From assembly GCF_000002235.5 (NCBI RefSeq), contig NW_022145597.1, positions 1,519,501 to 1,583,500 of the forward strand: a stretch of DNA of 64,000 nt, in the 5' to 3' direction. Made by a program: the position numbers and the translations under genes. The stretch comes from Strongylocentrotus purpuratus. Lineage: Eukaryota; Echinodermata; Echinoidea; Camarodonta; Strongylocentrotidae. This document shows positions 59,217 to 64,000 of this stretch, in pieces (the stretch's first letter is position 1; every line of letters starts with the position of its first letter). The notes beneath the pieces are model-generated. The model saw only the letters and a list, made by a program, of their open reading frames with translations, searched no databases and was not told the DNA's origin.

Positions 59217-60056
59217 TTTCTTCTTTCTCATCCAATGTCACCCTATCTTGGGCAATGTAATTTTAGAGCAAACAACAATGTCTTTAAACGGGTGCTTGCT
59301 TTGGCTTTATTATTTATGCGAGTTTATTAAATGAATTGGCGCTGAGCACACGTCGTGGTCGAAATCAGAACTCATTCAATTCCGCAGCACATTCTGAACT
59401 AATAGCGCATCGTCCGGTGCGTGCCAGAGACTGAGTAACGATGTCGTTTATAAATTGGACGAAGTCGTAGAATGCAGTTATTTCCAGGGGATTGTTGGTT
59501 GTTGGTTGTCGATGTTGCTATGCCGATGACCTGGGATGTCGTGTTGGTATAATGAAGGCACTCTAATGCGGTTGGTCGAATCTTTGGTCGAGATGAGCTT
59601 GATTAACTTTCCTTTGCATTCTGCGTCACGGCGAAGTTTTCTGTGAATAGAAACAACAAAACACATTCCATGACAACCTGGATATAAATAATTTTAAATT
59701 AACGGTATCCACATCTGAATGACAGTGGCATCAACTTTCATAACCAAATGTGTTCGCTTGTAAGTTACGATTGATATGTAGTCTAAAGAAAGAAAATAAC
59801 TCACTACACTTAAAACAGTTATTAAAATATTTAACTCAGTTGCCTTTCTCAAATAAACGGCTATCCAATTTTTCAATTCGCCTCTTCAGAACCAGAAGGA
59901 CGTTAAATGTTAGTTGAAGTAAATGAGTTAACGCCCTTCTCGCTCCGTACATAAAATGTTGTATATTTCATTTCGCTTGAGGTGTCTCATTTACGTGTCC
60001 CTGAAATTCTCATCTGAATTGTTGCAAATACAGACCATAATTAACGTAAGCACACA

Positions 60057-60077
60057 CCCCCCCCCCCCAAAAAAAAA
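60057..60077. repeat. C12-A9 junction
   Basis: Twelve C followed directly by nine A; one of three such junctions in the window. Confidence 0.85.
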
Positions 60078-60372
60078 GTCGAGCTTAATTTAGATTAGCG
60101 GTTAGTGACCGGTAAGAGATAGATACATTTTTGACGAATTCGTCTAAATCTTAATGAACAAAACCATATCGTCTTATATGCTTTGCTTAAGTTTTTGTCC
60201 AATGGGGGAATCGCCTTTCTTTTACATTGTTCTACGTGCGTTTTGCTTTTTAATCACTGCTGTAAACTAGTCAAGATATTTAATGAAACCGTTCCAAACC
60301 TACCCGAGATCGCTTTTTAGCGAATCTTAAATCGCTAAACAACCCTATCATGACCACATCGTATGGACACGG

Positions 60373-60480
60373 AGTTGAATTAAATTGAATTGAATTTATT
60401 AACAATGTTTTCCCTCTCAACGGTACAATGTAAAACACAATGTATATATCAATCATATGCGTAACAATTATTTCAACATT
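60373..60480 (-). mobile_element. Retroelement-like tail with (TTGAA)-type pentamers
   Basis: TTGAATTAAATTGAATTGAA then TTTATTAACAATGTTTTCCC shows the same arrangement as 46651-46820. No coding part remains. Confidence 0.4.
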
Positions 60481-61072
60481 GTATACAGTAAATAATTCAG
60501 ATAACAGAAAGAGGCGAAAACCCGAAAAAGCATAGCTTTTGTTTGGGACCGCCCATATTATAAAGTTAACACAAGTTACTGAGAGAACAATTTTGATATT
60601 ATTATGAAAATTACATTTTGTATAACAGAACGGCTATAGCAAAGAAAATATAATAAATTGAGGAAAAACTGAGAAGAGAATTAAGTAATCATATTCACTT
60701 ATAAAGAGAAAGTTAACTCAATTGCATATTCCAAGCCCTCTTGGACTGTGCATGATTGTGTTACATCATACAAATGACAAAGTACTACTACTACTACAAT
60801 ACTGAAATAGACAGTGCGTACATATCATTAAAAACAAGCAAAACTAACAAAAACAACAGTAGCTTCATCGGACAACACTGTCCTGTGGAATATAGAGATG
60901 GTACCTAGCAACAGCTGAGGCGTGTACGTAAGCGATCGAAATAAATAAATGGTCATACAAACATGTTATTGACTTGTACAAGAAGTCACTTTCACACAAG
61001 TCATTTCCATGTAACGTTAAATAAAATTTGTCGTACATACATAGCGATATTCGGTATGCCCATCCCCTCCCA

Positions 61073-61110
61073 CCCCCCCCCCCCCCCCAAAAAAAAAATA
61101 TATATATATC
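61073..61110. repeat. C16-A-(TA)n junction
   Basis: Sixteen C, then about ten A, then a TA repeat. Confidence 0.9.
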
Positions 61111-61589
61111 TCATAATTGCCGACACAGTTTGATAAGCATGTCAACAAAATCTTAAAAGAAAACATGAAAAAAATGAGAATACAAAAATCGTTATGCTCA
61201 TTTACATTTTTTTCCCCTGCATTTTAAAAGTAGGAGTGGGGAATTGTTTCCAGTTTGTTTGAATTTTAGTTTTTTAGGTTTTGCTTTTGTACATGACCTG
61301 TTTTCCGTTTTTGTCATCGCATGAGTTTTTGTTGTTTTGTTTATTTTTATTCTTATTATTTGTCCATCCTTCCATCGTTCGTTTGAGCGGTAATCTATGA
61401 TGAATCTGCATTCTGTAGATCCATCACGTTGTGTGTCATATTGTGCATCTGCTCAGTTGCTCAGCCTAGATGATTAATGGCAACACTATTCAATGGGCGC
61501 CGACACATATCGATTAGAAATCATATCGCGGTCAGTCCTCATCATCATTCTCGAATATCAGTCAAATGGTTCACTGTTTCACAAGCTAT

Positions 61590-61655
61590 GTCTCTTACTC
61601 TCTTTCTCTCTCTTTCCCTCTCTCTCTCTCCCTCTGTTTTCTCTAGTTATCTTCT

Positions 61656-61691
<36 letters not shown>

Positions 61692-61707
61692 ACCCTCTAT
61701 TCATTCT

Positions 61708-61770
<63 letters not shown>
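61590..61770. repeat. (CT)n microsatellite ending in (TA)n
   Basis: Long interrupted CT array with a pure core at about 61714-61760, followed by TATATATATA. It accounts for the 119- and 197-aa open frames over it. Confidence 0.95.
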
Positions 61771-61772
<2 letters not shown>

Positions 61773-61839
61773 CTTTTCTGTATTTCTCTCTTCTTTCTCC
61801 ACTCCTCTTTCTGCCCTCTCCCCCTCTAATTCATAATCC

Positions 61840-62008
61840 CATATTATTACCCCAGCATTGCCAGGTACCAACTTGGGTGGAGAGTGTCACGTGGGGATTA
61901 ATGTATATCCAAAGACGTATGGCATACCCGAGTGCCAGGCTGGGATTCGAACCCTCAACTCTTGATTCGAGTGAGTCAAATGAATGGCCCACTATACGAC
62001 CTCCGAAC
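61840..62008 (-). mobile_element. tRNA-derived SINE copy
   Basis: Minus strand: TATAGTGGGCCATTCATTTG head, B box GGGTTCGAATCCC, then a body with CACTCTCCACCCAAGTTGGT and GGTAATAATATGGG. It abuts the CT array. Confidence 0.8.
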
Positions 62009-63619
62009 CTCCATGCACGACAACCCTCTGACCATGTGAATCATGCCTCCATGTGTAAACTGATTATTCAATTAAATTCAATTTAATTCATTTTATTTGA
62101 ATTATATATCCAGCAAACTTCTATTCATATGTAATTAGACAATATTTTTAGTTCATGGTGTGTAATGCCGATTTATTTCCTCTCCTCAACGCTTCCGTTT
62201 TCCCTCACAATGACTATTCTTGCCTCCTCTGAAGTTAGTTCTGACTGAGCTAGGAAGTTAACCAACACGTTTTAAAGTATACATTTTATAGTTGATGATT
62301 TACTCTTAACTTCACACAGTGCAGGTGTAACCTTTCCAGCACGACAGGTTTAGATACAATGTTTGGAAGGTCCCTTTTCTGATTCAATCTCTATTTATAT
62401 GTCTACATTTGTTAGGAATAGTGCTACAGATTCATTTAAAGAGCTCGCTAGAATTTATGGTGACTTTCACAACGTGTGACTATGAAGTAAACATATTAAA
62501 CAGTTAAATTCTAGCTTCCGGTTGGTTCTGCAGGGTGTTCATGGCGACTGTATTAATGAAAAGGCGCAATGTTACCCATTTGAGTGGATCAAATTAATTC
62601 AGAAACAAGTATTTTCAGAACAATAAAAAAAAATGTAAAATCTGAAATATATATAGTTTGACCTTATACATCTTGTACAAATGCAACTCTTACCATTATG
62701 CTTTTGTTACTTTTATTTTCGTATACAATTATTATGGATGTAGTTACTTTATTTTGTCTATTATTTGGTAAAGAAATTACTTCAGCAGTTCTACTTATCT
62801 CTTTGAAATACATGTGTTAGTACTCGGCTATTCATCCACCAACTTAATGATTCGACAACCATGCCCACCCCCACCCCCTCCTCCCCCCCCCCCTTCCCAC
62901 TGTGCTTTTGATTTCCAATTGTCTTAGTAATAAACACTTTATATATCATTTACAGGGCAACCTGGAATTACTTCGCCCAGAGTGCGATCGTGATGCTATT
63001 TGAACTTAGTCGTAAACAAATCCTTCCTCCTCAATTCATACCGACAAAACCGATACAAGACCGACGATAGACCAAACAATTACCCTCAAATGGCCTCAAT
63101 AGCAAAAATGTAGACGGATATCGGTTAGTTTGGAGTCGGTTTGACGGTTTGACCGAGGTAGAAGGCACGCGAAACACTATTTGCGGCGGTGTCATGTTAA
63201 AGATTCTTCACAGAGTGCTTGAATACGTCATATGATACAACAAGGTCTCATAAATTGTCTTGATTGTTTTACACATTAAGGGTGAGATTTTAAATCCAAT
63301 TTTTAAAGAAAAATCCCCCATGCTGGGGTAGTAGACGTAAGTCTCTAAGGGATAGAAATACAGTGGTTTCCATCATGATATGCATGTTTATGCCTGGATA
63401 CCAAATCCCTTTTTTTCTTCAAATCAACGTGTCATGAAAACACAAGGAATCAATAAATTCTCAAACTATATATTTCAATCGATTGTATGCTGTCATTTTC
63501 CAGAAGAAAAACCTAGCTTGAGTGACTTTGGTCCATCTATCTCCCTCCTTCCTTCCATATGAATTCGAAAATGTTCACATGATCTCTTTCGAGTGTACCA
63601 AGACTTCGTTACTGATCTC

Positions 63620-63790
63620 TCACTCTCCTCCCCCCTCTCCCCCCCCCCCCCCCTCTCTCTCTCTCTCCCTCTCTCTCTCTCTCTCCCTCTCTCTCCTTCT
63701 CAGGCTCTATCCCTTCCTCTTTCTTTCCCTCTCACTCTCTCTCTCACTCTCTCTCTCTCTCTCTTTTCCTCTCTCTCACTCTCCATCTCC
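63620..63790. repeat. Poly-C and (CT)n microsatellite
   Basis: A C14 run followed by interrupted CT repeats; source of the Ser/Leu/Pro-rich open frames at the window end. Confidence 0.95.
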
Positions 63791-64000
63791 CACCCGCTGC
63801 ATTTATCCCCTACCCCTACCCCCCCCCCCCCTCGATCAGAATCTTCGGAATTATACAATAATTATGTAATGGAGCGTTTAATAAAGGCCTAATGAAATTT
63901 GTAAAGATCACTACCTGTTGCTACTTTCGTTAAAAAATAACAAATAAATCACAACATTTTAAATTCAAAATTAAGCTACTCTGAGTCGGAACGAGAGAAA

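Larger units (their letters stand above)
59217..64000. other. Upstream flank of GUCY1B2, no gene recognised
   Basis: Holds a retroelement-like tail at 60373, C-A junctions at 60057 and 61073, CT arrays at 61590-61770 and 63620-63790, and a SINE at 61840. Short open frames are repeat-derived or lack recognisable domains. Confidence 0.6.

Noticed and set aside
61493-62086. 197-aa plus-strand open frame, the longest in the window
   Set aside because: Most of it is Ser/Leu from a CT microsatellite followed by a SINE; no start context or domain.

Overview
The window looks like animal genomic DNA: AT-rich, intron-rich and dense in short repeats. It most likely comes from an echinoderm of the sea-urchin type. 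That is inferred from the tRNA-derived SINEs with a '-GCGCTATATAAAT-' style tail and the abundant MITEs and microsatellites; nothing here proves the species.

One host gene dominates, on the minus strand. It is a soluble guanylate cyclase beta-2 subunit (GUCY1B2-like), which I could assemble as 14 coding exons from the ATG at 59024 to the TGA at 8015. The exon lengths sum to 2,253 nt, exactly 751 codons including stop (750 aa), every junction keeps frame, and all introns are GT-AG. In order the protein has an H-NOX haem domain with proximal His103 and the Y-x-S-x-R motif (Tyr133/Ser135/Arg137), a HNOBA/PAS-like region, a signalling coiled coil, a class III cyclase domain holding both metal aspartates (Asp473, Asp517), and a long tail ending in the prenylation box CVLL. 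Notable details are a start codon cut off from the rest of the ORF by a 14.5-kb intron, a candidate 12-nt microexon, and partial duplicates of exons 8 and 9 lying in neighbouring introns.

Layout: 1-8014 is intergenic DNA downstream of the gene, with two tandem copies of a ~375-bp MITE. 8015-14894 holds the last two coding exons and a 6.5-kb intron. 14686-24223 is the exon-dense part (cyclase domain and linker), with SINE copies and duplicated exon pieces in the introns. 24224-32796 carries the H-NOX exons. 32797-59021 is almost entirely introns 2 and 1, rich in MITEs, inverted repeats, GA/CT arrays and long C/G runs. 59022-about 59180 is the first exon with a possible TATA-like promoter. 59217-64000 is upstream flank in which I recognise no gene.

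I see no second protein gene, no convincing true tRNA or rRNA gene, and no CRISPR array. The remaining open reading frames are short and mostly arise in microsatellites, repeats or antisense to real exons.
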